A stretch of 36,976 nt of DNA from an uncultured Bacteroidales bacterium (GTDB taxonomy: Bacteria > Bacteroidota > Bacteroidia > Bacteroidales > Paludibacteraceae). The stretch covers positions 1 to 36,976 of the forward strand of contig CADBVL010000007.1 of assembly GCA_902798015.1 (NCBI GenBank), given 5' to 3'. The notes under the pieces were generated by a model, which saw only the letters and a list, made by a program, of their open reading frames with translations, did no database searches and had not been told where the DNA came from. Numbering within the stretch: position 1 is the first letter of the stretch; each line of letters starts with the position of its first letter. A program made the translations under genes and the position numbers. Of the stretch, positions 7,840 to 15,813 are shown piece by piece.

Positions 7840-9011
7840 TGCTTTTTATCTTCATCGTCATTGCGATTCTCGCGATCGCACTCACTCGTAAACTTCCGTT
7901 CAAAGAACGGATTAGTATTTTCTCCCGCGGCGCAGGTAACACGAACCTGCTTCTCATGGTATGGATTTTCATGCTCGCCGGTGCGTTTGCCGCGAGTGCG
8001 AAAGAGATGGGTGCAGCAGGTGCGATGGTTGATCTGACACTGCATTTCCTGCCGGCTAAGTTCGCCTTGACGGGTTTGTTTCTGGCTGCGTGTGTGACGT
8101 CATTGTGCATGGGTACGTCGGTAGGCACTATCGTGGCGTTGATGCCTATCGCAGCAGGACTCGCCGAGCGGACGGAGATGGCGTTACCGATGGTAGCCGC
8201 AGCGGTTGTAGGCGGTGCTTTCTTCGGCGACAACCTGAGTTTTATCAGCGACACCACCATCGTCGCCACGCAGTCACAGGGATGCAAACTGAGTGACAAG
8301 TTCCGCTATAATGTACGCATGGTCATGCCTGCGGCTTTGATTGTGGCGGTTGTCTATGTGTTCCTGGGCGGCGAAGCGGTGGATATCACTTCAACCGGTG
8401 CTATCGAATGGTGGAAAGTGCTGCCCTACCTGGTGGTTCTCATCTGTGCGGCGTGCGGCATTGACGTATTGGTAGTGCTGACTGCGGGGAATATCCTCAC
8501 ATGTCTCACCGGTATCCTCGATGGCAGTTATGACCTAATGGGTTGGATCAGCAGTGCCTCGCAAGGTATCATGGGCATGAGCGAACTCATCCTCATCTCC
8601 ATGCTCGCCGGAGGTATCTTCGCGCTGTTCCGCTATGACGGCGGGTTTGACTTCATCATCAATCGGATGACACGTCATATCAAAGGTCGTGCGGGTGCCG
8701 AATGGAGTATATGCGGGTTGGTGGCATTCGCGAACATATGCACAGCGAACAACACCATCGCCATTCTATCTGTCGGCGACATTGCTAAACATATTTCCGA
8801 ACAATTTGAAATAGACCCGCGCCGCAGCGCGAGTCTATTGGATACAACGAGTTGCTTTGTACAAGGCGTCTTGCCTTACGGAGCCCAGTTGCTGATGGCG
8901 AGCGGTTTAGCCGGTATCAGTGCGATCAGTATTGTACCGTATCTCTTCTACCCGATGCTACTTGGCCTTGCGGTCATTGTGACCATCATCTTCCAGAAGA
9001 AGAGCCGTTAA
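7839..9011 (+). CDS. NhaC-type Na+/H+ antiporter family protein, short N-terminus
   Basis: 390 residues, hydrophobic throughout, about ten membrane segments. Family motifs: GTSVGTIVALMPIAAGLAE near 92-110 and GGAFFGDNLSFISDTTIVATQSQGC near 125-149. Inner-membrane secondary transporter; substrate not determined from sequence. Homologues of this shape usually begin with 40-50 further residues including one more membrane helix. Here a stop codon sits just before the start (7833), so no longer start exists. The ATG overlaps the DUF5020 stop by one base, so translation is coupled. With nucleases and a barrel upstream it could import a breakdown product rather than only exchange Na+ for H+; that is speculation. 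Confidence 0.85.
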   Translation: MLFIFIVIAILAIALTRKLPFKERISIFSRGAGNTNLLLMVWIFMLAGAFAASAKEMGAAGAMVDLTLHFLPAKFALTGLFLAACVTSLCMGTSVGTIVALMPIAAGLAERTEMALPMVAAAVVGGAFFGDNLSFISDTTIVATQSQGCKLSDKFRYNVRMVMPAALIVAVVYVFLGGEAVDITSTGAIEWWKVLPYLVVLICAACGIDVLVVLTAGNILTCLTGILDGSYDLMGWISSASQGIMGMSELILISMLAGGIFALFRYDGGFDFIINRMTRHIKGRAGAEWSICGLVAFANICTANNTIAILSVGDIAKHISEQFEIDPRRSASLLDTTSCFVQGVLPYGAQLLMASGLAGISAISIVPYLFYPMLLGLAVIVTIIFQKKSR

Positions 9012-9021
9012 CCACAACCCA

Positions 9022-10383
9022 TTATTGGTGTTGTTCCCTTAAGAGGTCGTTGACCGTCTTCACGGGGTTGAAGGTCGAAACGGGCACTTCTACAAAGATG
9101 GTGTTCCAACGGCTCATCGCTCCGTTCCAGAGGCCCGGCAACTCAAGCGCCAACAGCTCCTTACCATCTTTACTCTTGTTGGAAATAAAGCCCGTCTGCG
9201 GGTCCACATACTTCGGCAGGTCGAAAGGTTTGCCCTCATAATCGCGGATAGCGCACACGAGATCTACCGGATTGAAGTGGGTACTCTTTGCCATCAGTTC
9301 GGGATCGCTGATCTGCGTAGATTCCAAGATCTGGCAACTGATAGAACCGTCGGCTTCACGAACGAGGAACGGTCCACCACCGGGTTCACCCGTATTCTTC
9401 ACTACGCCACACACGCGGATAGGACGATTCAGTTTGGCGCGTTCTTCGTCACTCAGGTTCGGATCTTTGAGCGCCTCGAAGATACGTTTCTGCTCCGTCA
9501 CCAGTACACCCGCAAGGATCTGCTTGTAACGAACGGTGTCTTTCTTCAGTCTGTCAGGCACCACATTATCTATATTCTTAATGAAAACGATATCCGCGTC
9601 TTGCTGATTGAGATTCTCAATCAAAGCGCCGTGACCTCCGGGACGGAAGAGCAGTTTGCCGTCTTTCGTACGGAACGGCGTGCCGTCCGGATTGGCGGCA
9701 ATGGTGTCAGTACTCGGTAACTGTTCACTGAACGTCACATCGTATTGGACACCGTATTTATCCTCGAATTTCTTGAGGTTCTCCGCTATATGCTGACGGA
9801 AGAGCGGCAAGTGGTCATGGCTCACCGTGAAATGCAGATAGACAACAGGTTTCTTGCCGTCTTTAGCAGGTTCGGCACAGTACAATGCGCCCTCTACCAA
9901 ATGCTCCAACGCGGGCGTACGCGCGCCGTCGCGGTATTTATGGAAAAGGAGCAAACCCTTCGGCAGTTCGCCGTAATGCATGTCTTGCAACAGGTAACGC
10001 ACGGCATCCTGCCCTTCTTTGCCTGCCAATTGAGGACCAAAGGCAAAACAATCCTTATGCGCTAAGAAATCCTGAATAAACGGTGTCTCAATGCCGTCTT
10101 CCAGATATTGGAAGAGATTCTTGAACATACGGCTTGCTGCTCCGGAGGCCGGAACAAATTTGAGGATCTTATGTCCTTCCTCCAAATAACGCTGCCAAGC
10201 AGCGATGTACTCCTCCTGCTCCGCACGCTTCGGGGCAAGAATACCCTTCTTCGTCGAAGCCGGCGCTACGATATCCAACTCAGGGAAACCATTGCGGAAA
10301 CAGGCTAACTGTTGTTCCGCTTTCTCCAAAGAAATGCCTCTTGCTTGCAGCTGCTCAAGGTCTTGTGCACTAAAATTGCTCAT
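9022..10383 (-). CDS. DUF4301 family protein
   Basis: 453 residues, cytoplasmic. Matches the Bacteroidetes DUF4301 family: KILKFVPASGAASRMFKNLF near 73-92, FRPGGHGALIENLNQQDAD near 247-265, then IKNIDNVVPD and RPIRVCGVVKNTGEPGGGPF near 322-341. PASGAASRM and GGHGALIENLN resemble nucleotide-sugar pyrophosphorylase motifs, so a nucleotidyltransferase-like fold is plausible, but the function is unknown. It is somewhat shorter than relatives of about 500 residues, mostly in the stretch before RPIRVCG. It converges on the antiporter gene (10 bp apart) and diverges from the sugar kinase, with which it shares an overlapping promoter region. Confidence 0.9.
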   Translation of the reverse strand: MSNFSAQDLEQLQARGISLEKAEQQLACFRNGFPELDIVAPASTKKGILAPKRAEQEEYIAAWQRYLEEGHKILKFVPASGAASRMFKNLFQYLEDGIETPFIQDFLAHKDCFAFGPQLAGKEGQDAVRYLLQDMHYGELPKGLLLFHKYRDGARTPALEHLVEGALYCAEPAKDGKKPVVYLHFTVSHDHLPLFRQHIAENLKKFEDKYGVQYDVTFSEQLPSTDTIAANPDGTPFRTKDGKLLFRPGGHGALIENLNQQDADIVFIKNIDNVVPDRLKKDTVRYKQILAGVLVTEQKRIFEALKDPNLSDEERAKLNRPIRVCGVVKNTGEPGGGPFLVREADGSISCQILESTQISDPELMAKSTHFNPVDLVCAIRDYEGKPFDLPKYVDPQTGFISNKSKDGKELLALELPGLWNGAMSRWNTIFVEVPVSTFNPVKTVNDLLREQHQ

Positions 10384-10414
10384 GGTTTGAACGGTTAAAA
10401 ATTAATTTGCGGTG

Positions 10415-10445
10415 CAAATTTACAACTTTTTTTGCACATGTCAAA
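10415..10445 (-). promoter_or_regulatory. Promoter of the DUF4301 gene
   Basis: Minus strand: TTTG (10442-10445), 19 nt, TAAATTTG (10415-10422). It interleaves with the plus-strand promoter at 10431-10462, so the two polymerases could not bind at once. Confidence 0.82.
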
Positions 10446-10462
10446 ATTTTTTAGTAATTTTG
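10431..10462 (+). promoter_or_regulatory. Promoter of the BadF-GT2-SpoIID-methyltransferase operon
   Basis: TTTG (10431-10434) continuing CACATGT, 20 nt, TAATTTTG (10455-10462). It overlaps the divergent DUF4301 promoter. Confidence 0.82.
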
Positions 10463-10509
10463 TGCCGAAAAATAAAAAAATGGTAAAATTCTAAATCGTA
10501 AATAGCCTT

Positions 10510-11373
10510 ATGATCCTTTTAGCAGACAGCGGCAGTACCAAAGTGCACTGGTGTTTGGTGACGGCGAGTGGTCAGTGTTCAGACGTGTTCACGGATGGTA
10601 TCAACCCGCTCTTCCAGACAAGCGATGCGATGCGTAACAGCATTTGTAACCAACTGTTGCCTCAAATCAGTTCTCTTCTGTGGGCAGGCACCTTAACGCA
10701 CGTCTTTTTCTATGGCGCGGGTTGTACGCCGGAAAAGAAAGTGTTTGTACAACGTGCCCTGGAGGGGGTATTCAAGAAAGCCGAGGTGAGTGTCGAATCT
10801 GACATGTTGGGTGCGGCGCGCGGACTGTTGCAACGCAATGCCGGCGTAGCTTGTATCTTAGGCACGGGTAGCGGCAGTTGTTTCTATAACGGCGATACGA
10901 TTGAATGGTGCGTGCCTTCGTTGGGTTACATCTTGGGCGATGAAGGTTCAGCGGCTGTCTTGGGCAAAAGGCTTGTGGGTGATTTATTGAAGAACCAGTT
11001 AGGCGATGACCTGAAAGAAGCATTCTTCAAAGAGTACGAGACAAGCATGGCAGATATCATTGAGAAAGTCTATCGGCAGCCGTTCCCGAACCGATTCTTA
11101 GCGAAGTTGTCGAAGTTCTGCGCGGACCATATCGAGGATCAGCGCATACACGATTTGGTGTACGACCATTTTGTTCAGTTCATCCGCCGCAACCTCGTGC
11201 AGTACCAAACAGACCAGCCGGTCGGCTTTGTCGGTTCTGTAGCGTACTATTACCGCCCAATTCTCGAAGAGGCGATGCAAGCAGAGGGTCTGCCGTTAGG
11301 CACGATTCTCAAAGACCCAATTGAGGGCCTAAAAGAATATCATAAGGGGTCGGTTATTCCGACGACGGTTTAG
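10510..11373 (+). CDS. BadF/BadG family kinase, N-acetylglucosamine kinase-like
   Basis: 287 residues of the ASKHA (actin/hexokinase) fold. Phosphate-1 motif [13 protein letters not shown] at 5-17, phosphate-2 region ILGTGSGS at 116-123, and [17 protein letters not shown] at 139-155. Length and motifs fit the Bacteroidetes BadF/BadG/BcrA/BcrD ATPase group, whose nearest characterised members phosphorylate N-acetylglucosamine and related amino sugars. The exact sugar is not set by the sequence. First gene of an operon; a role in cell-wall sugar salvage would fit the SpoIID/LytB-type gene two positions downstream, but this is inference. Confidence 0.88.
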   Translation: MILLADSGSTKVHWCLVTASGQCSDVFTDGINPLFQTSDAMRNSICNQLLPQISSLLWAGTLTHVFFYGAGCTPEKKVFVQRALEGVFKKAEVSVESDMLGAARGLLQRNAGVACILGTGSGSCFYNGDTIEWCVPSLGYILGDEGSAAVLGKRLVGDLLKNQLGDDLKEAFFKEYETSMADIIEKVYRQPFPNRFLAKLSKFCADHIEDQRIHDLVYDHFVQFIRRNLVQYQTDQPVGFVGSVAYYYRPILEEAMQAEGLPLGTILKDPIEGLKEYHKGSVIPTTV

Positions 11374-11398
11374 TGTTTAGTGAATTAGTGTTTAGCGA
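11371..11398. repeat. 7-bp-period array, intergenic
   Basis: Units related to TAGTGTT / TAGTGAA / TTAGTGT from the kinase stop codon to the glycosyltransferase start; it supplies the whole spacer between the two genes. Confidence 0.65.
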
Positions 11399-11399
11399 T

Positions 11400-12782
11400 A
11401 TGATTGATACTTTTTACCTACCGGGCAGGGTGTGCCCGACGAAAGCAATAAAAGAGATTGCGGAGAAGAGTTCCACGCCGTACACGATGATTTGTCTCAA
11501 ACCCGAGATCGAATGGGTTTATCTGGGACAAGAGCGAATGATTCAAGTGTTAGCAATGACCCATGCGACGATGGTCTATTCGGACCGATTCAATAAGTTT
11601 AAAGTTGAAAGTTTAAAGTTGAAAGAAGAAGGCGAGTCGCTTGGTGAAAAGTGGCAAGTTTCCGAAGCGCCGGTGATAGACTATCAAATAGGTGCGCTGC
11701 GCGATGACTTTGATTTCGGAGCTGTGATGCTCTGGGACACGAAAAAACTCAAAGCGCTCGTTGCGGAGATGGACACCGAATACGAATTTGCGGGATTGTA
11801 TGATCTGAGACTGAGAGCAGAGAAATTGGAGCATATTCCGGAATACCTCTATTATGAAGTAGAGACGGATACGCGCAAGTCGGGTGAGAAACTCTTCGAC
11901 TATGTCGATCCGCGCAACAGAGCTGTTCAGATAGAGATGGAGCAATGCGTGACAGCGCACCTCAAACGCATTGGTGCGTACCTCCAACCGGGCGACTATA
12001 AGCCACTTCCGGTAGCCGAAGATTTTCCCGTAACCGCGAGCGTGATTATTCCTTGTAGAAACCGTGCGCGCACGATCGAAGACGCTATCCGCTCCGCCCT
12101 TTCGCAGAAAGTGAGAGCACCTTACTCGTTCAACGTCATCGTGGTTGATGACAACTCAACAGACGGGACGAAAGAGATAATCAAAAAGTTGAGTGTTGAG
12201 TGTTTAGAGTTTAGGGACAAATTGGTGGTTATCCACCAGGACAAGACCTGGCACGCGATAGGCGGCAACTGGAATGTAGCAATCAACGACCCGCGTTGCG
12301 GTAAATACGCCATTCAGTTAGACAGCGACGACACCTATTTCGATGAGACAACCGTACAGAAATTCATCGATTGTTTTGAAGCCGGCCATTTCGGCATGGT
12401 TATCGGCACGTACCAATTGACGAACATGGCGGGTGAGACCTTACCTCCGGGCGTGATAGACCACCGCGAATGGACGGACGACAACGGAAGGAATAATGCT
12501 TTGCGAATCAACGGATTAGGTGCACCGAGAGGGTTCTATGTGCCGTTACTGCGAACTATCAATTATCCGACAACCAAGTATGGCGAGGATTACGCGGTAG
12601 GTCTGCGGATCAGTCGCGACTACCCCATCGGCCGAATATACGACGTGGTATATAACTGCCGGCGGTGGGAAGACAACTCGGACGCCAACTGCGACATCGT
12701 AGCCATGAACCGCAATAACTGGTATAAAGACAGGCTTCGAACATTTGAACTCATAGCAAGACTTCACTGTTCGAAGAATTAA
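11400..12782 (+). CDS. Glycosyltransferase family 2 with an N-terminal extension
   Basis: 460 residues from the ATG at 11400; an upstream GTG at 11373 is rejected because it lies in the repeat spacer. The first 200 residues resemble a second, degenerate GT-A domain ([22 protein letters not shown]) with no clear catalytic residues. The functional GT2 domain starts at [17 protein letters not shown] (214-230), with [10 protein letters not shown] (249-258) and the metal-binding DSDD (308-311), and ends with a [21 protein letters not shown] block. It transfers a sugar from a nucleotide donor to an unknown acceptor. No membrane segment, so cytoplasmic or peripheral. Two in-frame 7-bp-period arrays encode residues 66-75 and 263-272, both in loops outside the motifs. 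Confidence 0.9.
   Translation: MIDTFYLPGRVCPTKAIKEIAEKSSTPYTMICLKPEIEWVYLGQERMIQVLAMTHATMVYSDRFNKFKVESLKLKEEGESLGEKWQVSEAPVIDYQIGALRDDFDFGAVMLWDTKKLKALVAEMDTEYEFAGLYDLRLRAEKLEHIPEYLYYEVETDTRKSGEKLFDYVDPRNRAVQIEMEQCVTAHLKRIGAYLQPGDYKPLPVAEDFPVTASVIIPCRNRARTIEDAIRSALSQKVRAPYSFNVIVVDDNSTDGTKEIIKKLSVECLEFRDKLVVIHQDKTWHAIGGNWNVAINDPRCGKYAIQLDSDDTYFDETTVQKFIDCFEAGHFGMVIGTYQLTNMAGETLPPGVIDHREWTDDNGRNNALRINGLGAPRGFYVPLLRTINYPTTKYGEDYAVGLRISRDYPIGRIYDVVYNCRRWEDNSDANCDIVAMNRNNWYKDRLRTFELIARLHCSKN
11596..11623. repeat. 7-bp-period array in the glycosyltransferase gene
   Basis: Alternating units AGTTTAA and AGTTGAA, two of each, so the 14-mer is an exact tandem duplicate. It encodes FKVESLKLK in frame. 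Confidence 0.8.
12188..12215. repeat. 7-bp-period array in the glycosyltransferase gene
   Basis: Two GTTGAGT units followed by GTTTAGA and GTTTAGG. In frame, encoding LSVECLEF between the nucleotide-binding and DSDD motifs. Confidence 0.8.
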
Positions 12783-12796
12783 GAATAAAAAATTAA
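12776..12796. repeat. 7-bp-period array at a gene junction
   Basis: Units GAATTAA, GAATAAA and AAATTAA span the stop codon of the glycosyltransferase and run to the start of the SpoIID gene. Confidence 0.6.
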
Positions 12797-12797
12797 A

Positions 12798-13829
12798 ATG
12801 AATATACGCGTAGGCATTCTTACTGCGCCAAAGATTGAGTTTGAGCAAAAGGAGCACTCGTTCGTTCTAAAGGACGTGCGTATCGGTATTGGTTTTCATT
12901 GGGACAGGAAGGAAGACCAGGAGTTCGCAGGCACGCTGGAGATAAAGCCTACCCCTAACCCCTCCCCAAAAGGAGGGGAACCATGGGAAATGGCTATTAA
13001 CACCATTGACCTTGAAGACTACCTCTGTTCGGTCATTTCGTCGGAGATGAACGCCAACAGTCCGATGGAACTGCTCAAGGCGCACGCGGTCATCAGCCGT
13101 TCTTGGGCGATAAGAGCCATGCAGAAACCAAATCACGAGGGTTTTGATGTGTGCGCCGATGACCACTGTCAGCGCTATGAAGGTTTGCGTAGGATGAATG
13201 AACGAGCGGTAGAAGCCGTACGAGCGACAAGAGGGCAAGTACTGATGTATAACAATGAGATCTGCGACTGCCGGTATTACAAGTGTTGCGGCGGACGAAC
13301 GGAAGTATGGCGCACGTGCTGGGAAGACATCGATGTACCGTATATTCAGTCCGTGAATTGCGACTTCTGTAAGAGCCCCTCACCGAAAGTGCTGCGATTA
13401 GTATTGAACGACTATGATCAGGAGACCAAGGATTTTAGGGATTGGAAAGTAACTTACACGCAAGCTGAACTCAGCGAAATCATTCGTACGAAATCGGGTA
13501 TTGACTTCGGGGAAATAACTGATCTTATTCCCCTTCATCGCGGTGCCTCTGGACGAATTGACAGCCTTAAAATTGTTGGTACCAAACACACGGAGATTAT
13601 CGGTAAGGAACTCAAGATCCGGTATTGGTTAAGTAAAAGTTGTCTCTATAGTTCGTGGTTTGAAGTAAGTCATGAAAACGGTGTTTGGATACTGCATGGT
13701 CACGGTTGGGGTCATGGTGCCGGACTATGTCAGATTGGTGCGGCGGTGATGGCAAGTGAAGGATATAAATACGAAGAAATTTTAGCCTATTATTATGTCG
13801 GTAGCCGACTTAGCGCTCCAGCGAAATAA
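12798..13829 (+). CDS. SpoIID/LytB domain protein
   Basis: 343 residues. The SpoIID/LytB domain (amidase enhancer and lytic-transglycosylase family acting on peptidoglycan glycan) spans about 65-335: VISSEMNANSPMELLKAHAV (79-98), SRSWAIRAM (100-108), CGGRTEVW, and GHGWGHGAGLCQIGAAVMA near the end. No signal peptide is visible, so its location is unclear; other Bacteroidetes members also start with a VGIL-type strand. Residues 51-62 (PTPNPSPKGGEP) come from a palindromic DNA element inserted between FHWDRKEDQEFAGTLEI and the domain. It overlaps the methyltransferase start by 35 bp. The nearby sugar kinase and glycosyltransferase fit a cell-wall or saccharide role. Confidence 0.9.
   Translation: MNIRVGILTAPKIEFEQKEHSFVLKDVRIGIGFHWDRKEDQEFAGTLEIKPTPNPSPKGGEPWEMAINTIDLEDYLCSVISSEMNANSPMELLKAHAVISRSWAIRAMQKPNHEGFDVCADDHCQRYEGLRRMNERAVEAVRATRGQVLMYNNEICDCRYYKCCGGRTEVWRTCWEDIDVPYIQSVNCDFCKSPSPKVLRLVLNDYDQETKDFRDWKVTYTQAELSEIIRTKSGIDFGEITDLIPLHRGASGRIDSLKIVGTKHTEIIGKELKIRYWLSKSCLYSSWFEVSHENGVWILHGHGWGHGAGLCQIGAAVMASEGYKYEEILAYYYVGSRLSAPAK
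12948..12982. repeat. Palindromic element, PTPNPSPKGGE type
   Basis: CCTACCCCTAA, then a stem CCCCTCC-CCAAAA-GGAGGGG. It is in frame in the SpoIID gene and encodes PTPNPSPKGGE. The same design recurs at 14158 and, reversed, at 17160. Confidence 0.85.
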
Positions 13830-14964
13830 ATACAAACACCTTTCTGACGACGAATGGCGGTGGTTTCTGCAGCAAGTTGAGGGAAGAGAACGGACAGCGG
13901 ATAAGTTGCCCTATTTTGCGACGATAGAGGATTGGTGGTATCCCGTGCGGCTCAGTTGCGAGCAGTGTTCATCGGAACTGACGGCAAAATACAAAGCAAG
14001 CCTGCTATCAGCCGTCAGCCGTCAGTATTCAGCTTTATTAGACTTAACCGGTGGTTACGGAGTTGATACGTATTTTCTGAGCGAATATTTTGCGCACACC
14101 GACTACGTTGAGCAGAATGCCGAATTATGCCGAATAGCGGAGCATAATTTCAAGAAGCCTACCCCGACCCTCCCTAAAGGGAAGGAGATAACGATTCATA
14201 ACTGTACGGCAGAGGAATTCCTACATCGTACACCGTACACCGTACACCCATATTCCCTCATCTTTCTCGACCCTGCGCGTAGAGACAGTCATGGCAGCAA
14301 GGTTTTTAGATTGGAAGACTGCACCCCAAACGTAGTGGAGTTGCTTCCTACTCTATTGGCGCATGGCAAACGATTGATGATTAAATTATCACCGATGTTG
14401 GATTTGACGCAAGCAGTCAAGGCATTATCGCAAGAGAGTTGGGACATACATATTGTGTCGGTGAAGAACGAGGTGAAGGAAGTGTTGCTATTGAGCCATC
14501 ATCCGTCAGAAGTCGTAAGTCAGACTATTACCGCGATTGACCTCTCCCGCCCCGAGCAGGTTTTTGTGTTCACACGGGAGGAAGAGAGGGATTGCTTATT
14601 GGAGAGTGGAGAATGTAAATTGGGAGAATACCTTTACGAACCAAACGCGGCGATTCTTAAAGCCGGCGCATATAAGTTAGCGGGAAAACGATTCGGGTTG
14701 CGAAAATTGGATGTGAACACACACTTGTATTGTTCGGACACCTTCGTAGAGAACTTTCCCGGACGTGTATGGCAGATAAAGAATGAAGGAATGAAAGGAG
14801 AACGAATGAAGGGAGAGCAAGCGAATGTGATCTGTCGCAACTATCCGTTAACGCCGGAGGCTTTAAAGAAAAAGTTGCACCTCAAAGACGGAGGTACAAC
14901 CTATATCATCGGTTGTAGGGTAAACGGAAAACCGACGGTGTTGTATGCGGAACGACTATCCTAA
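13795..14964 (+). CDS. Class I SAM-dependent methyltransferase, THUMP-like C-terminus
   Basis: 389 residues. SAM-binding motif I LLDLTGGYGVDTYFLSE (81-97), acidic motif II YVEQN (104-108), catalytic region IFLDPARRDSHGSKVF (156-171) and LMIKLSPMLDL. A C-terminal THUMP-like domain (about 310-389) ends GTTYIIGCRVNGKPTVLYAE. The family is predicted to methylate RNA; the substrate is unknown. It carries three 7-bp-period arrays (residues 72-81, 145-151 and about 269-278) and one palindromic element (121-131, KPTPTLPKGKE). A short purine-rich near-repeat encodes KNEGMKGERMKGEQ near 328-342. The number of low-complexity insertions in one gene is unusual, but none touches the SAM-binding or DPARR motifs. 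Confidence 0.88.
   Translation: MSVADLALQRNKYKHLSDDEWRWFLQQVEGRERTADKLPYFATIEDWWYPVRLSCEQCSSELTAKYKASLLSAVSRQYSALLDLTGGYGVDTYFLSEYFAHTDYVEQNAELCRIAEHNFKKPTPTLPKGKEITIHNCTAEEFLHRTPYTVHPYSLIFLDPARRDSHGSKVFRLEDCTPNVVELLPTLLAHGKRLMIKLSPMLDLTQAVKALSQESWDIHIVSVKNEVKEVLLLSHHPSEVVSQTITAIDLSRPEQVFVFTREEERDCLLESGECKLGEYLYEPNAAILKAGAYKLAGKRFGLRKLDVNTHLYCSDTFVENFPGRVWQIKNEGMKGERMKGEQANVICRNYPLTPEALKKKLHLKDGGTTYIIGCRVNGKPTVLYAERLS
14009..14036. repeat. 7-bp-period array in the methyltransferase gene
   Basis: Two CAGCCGT units, then CAGTATT and CAGCTTT. Same unit family as the array at 31288 in the MBOAT gene. Confidence 0.8.
14158..14188. repeat. Palindromic element, second copy
   Basis: CCTACCCCGACC followed by the stem CTCCCT-AA-AGGGAAG; in frame, encoding PTPTLPKGKE. 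It begins with the same CCTACCCC as the copy at 12948. Confidence 0.78.
14227..14247. repeat. 7-bp-period array in the methyltransferase gene
   Basis: Three identical CGTACAC units, exactly 21 bp, so the insertion would be frame-neutral. It encodes RTPYTVH just before the catalytic IFLDPARR. Confidence 0.88.
14601..14628. repeat. 7-bp-period array in the methyltransferase gene
   Basis: GGAGAGT, GGAGAAT, then the diverged GTAAATT and GGGAGAA; encodes LESGECKLGE in frame. Confidence 0.6.
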
Positions 14965-15813
14965 GGGATTAAAGATATCCATCCCGAAGGCGGACGTGAA
15001 AGCGTCCGCTTTTTTTAATGCATCCGGCGTGTCGAGCTGAATGCCCCTACAGCCCGGAGACATCAGTAAGATACGATCGGAGAGTGCGAGCGCAAGGTCG
15101 AGTTCATGGGTAGAAATTAGGATTGTTTTGCCCTGTTCGTGAGCCAGGTTTCTCAGTAGGCGAAGAATCAATATACGATGCGGCAAGTCCAAGTGCGCGG
15201 TGGGTTCGTCCAACAGGATAATCGGCGTCTGTTGCGCAAGCGCTTTCGCGATTAAGATACGCTGCTTCTCACCGTCGGAATGGGCGTTGAAAGGTGAGGA
15301 GCCTACCCCTTGCAGTGTTCTACGGACGGCCACTGGCAGTCCGATCGAGCAAAGCTCTTCACCCGTAAAGGGAAGGGCATCAAATCCCACCGACTGCAAC
15401 GCTGCTTCTATGATTCGCTCGTCTGCGCCCGTCAGCCCTCCCAAAAACGAGGTGTAAGGATACCGTCCCATGGCTACGACATCGTGCACCGTGGTATTCT
15501 CCATTGAGAGACGTTCGGTGAGGACAAGGGCAATGGATTTAGAAGCCTCTCCCGTTTCTCGATTCAAATGTCCACCGGACATTCTCCGCCCCTGAAGGGA
15601 AGGAGTTAAATCAAATGTCCCGGCAAGGGGCGATTGGAGTCCTGCGAGGGTACGCAGGAGGGTTGATTTGCCGCAGCCGTTCGGTCCGAGCATGCAGACC
15701 ATCTCTCCTGCATGAAGCGAGAAAGACAAGTTTGACTGAACGACATGTTCTTCTCCGGATGTTGCCCGGTAACCTATCGTTAACTTATTCGTAGAAATAG
15801 ACACGTTGGACAC
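14956..15813 (-). CDS. ABC transporter ATP-binding protein, iron/cobalamin type, with two insertions
   Basis: 285 residues. Walker A GPNGCGKST (43-51), Q-loop region LVLTERLSMENTTVHDVVAMG, a degenerate signature HSDGEKQR (178-185), Walker B IILLDEPT (198-205) and H-loop STHEL. Layout and the MGRYPYTSFLG segment match the FecE/BtuD group that powers siderophore, heme or cobalamin import; no permease or binding protein lies nearby. Two segments are foreign to the family: about residues 68-91 (TPSLQGRRMSGGHLNRETGE) and 149-173 (TGEELCSIGLPV to GVGSS). Both contain palindromic DNA. The second is flanked by the repeated residues PF, which may mark a target duplication. Core motifs are intact, so activity may survive. 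Its 3' end overlaps the convergent methyltransferase gene by 9 bp. Confidence 0.9.
   Translation of the reverse strand: MSNVSISTNKLTIGYRATSGEEHVVQSNLSFSLHAGEMVCMLGPNGCGKSTLLRTLAGLQSPLAGTFDLTPSLQGRRMSGGHLNRETGEASKSIALVLTERLSMENTTVHDVVAMGRYPYTSFLGGLTGADERIIEAALQSVGFDALPFTGEELCSIGLPVAVRRTLQGVGSSPFNAHSDGEKQRILIAKALAQQTPIILLDEPTAHLDLPHRILILRLLRNLAHEQGKTILISTHELDLALALSDRILLMSPGCRGIQLDTPDALKKADAFTSAFGMDIFNPLG
15287..15372. repeat. Palindromic insertion element in the ABC ATPase gene (distal)
   Basis: Contains CCTACCCCT (15302-15310) like the 12948 element, and a near-palindrome at 15324-15342, GGACGGCCA-C-TGGCAGTCC with one mismatch between arms. Family members lack the encoded segment of about 25 residues. 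Boundaries are approximate; a CCTTT-like direct repeat flanks it on the minus strand. Confidence 0.65.
15547..15606. repeat. Palindromic insertion element in the ABC ATPase gene (proximal)
   Basis: Perfect 7-bp inverted repeat AATGTCC-ACC-GGACATT at 15567-15583, flanked by CTCCCG on one side and CCCCTGAAGGGAAGGAG on the other. It encodes the extra residues 68-91 between the LAGLQSPLAGT strand and KSIALVLTE. Boundaries are approximate. Confidence 0.65.

Noticed and set aside
11373..11399. GTG start for the glycosyltransferase gene
   Set aside because: These codons lie wholly in a heptad spacer; the ATG at 11400 gives a clean N-terminus.
14781..14823. GAATGAA repeats as a heptad array
   Set aside because: Copies are spaced 8 and 15 bp apart; related in look but not phased at 7, so left out of the array list.
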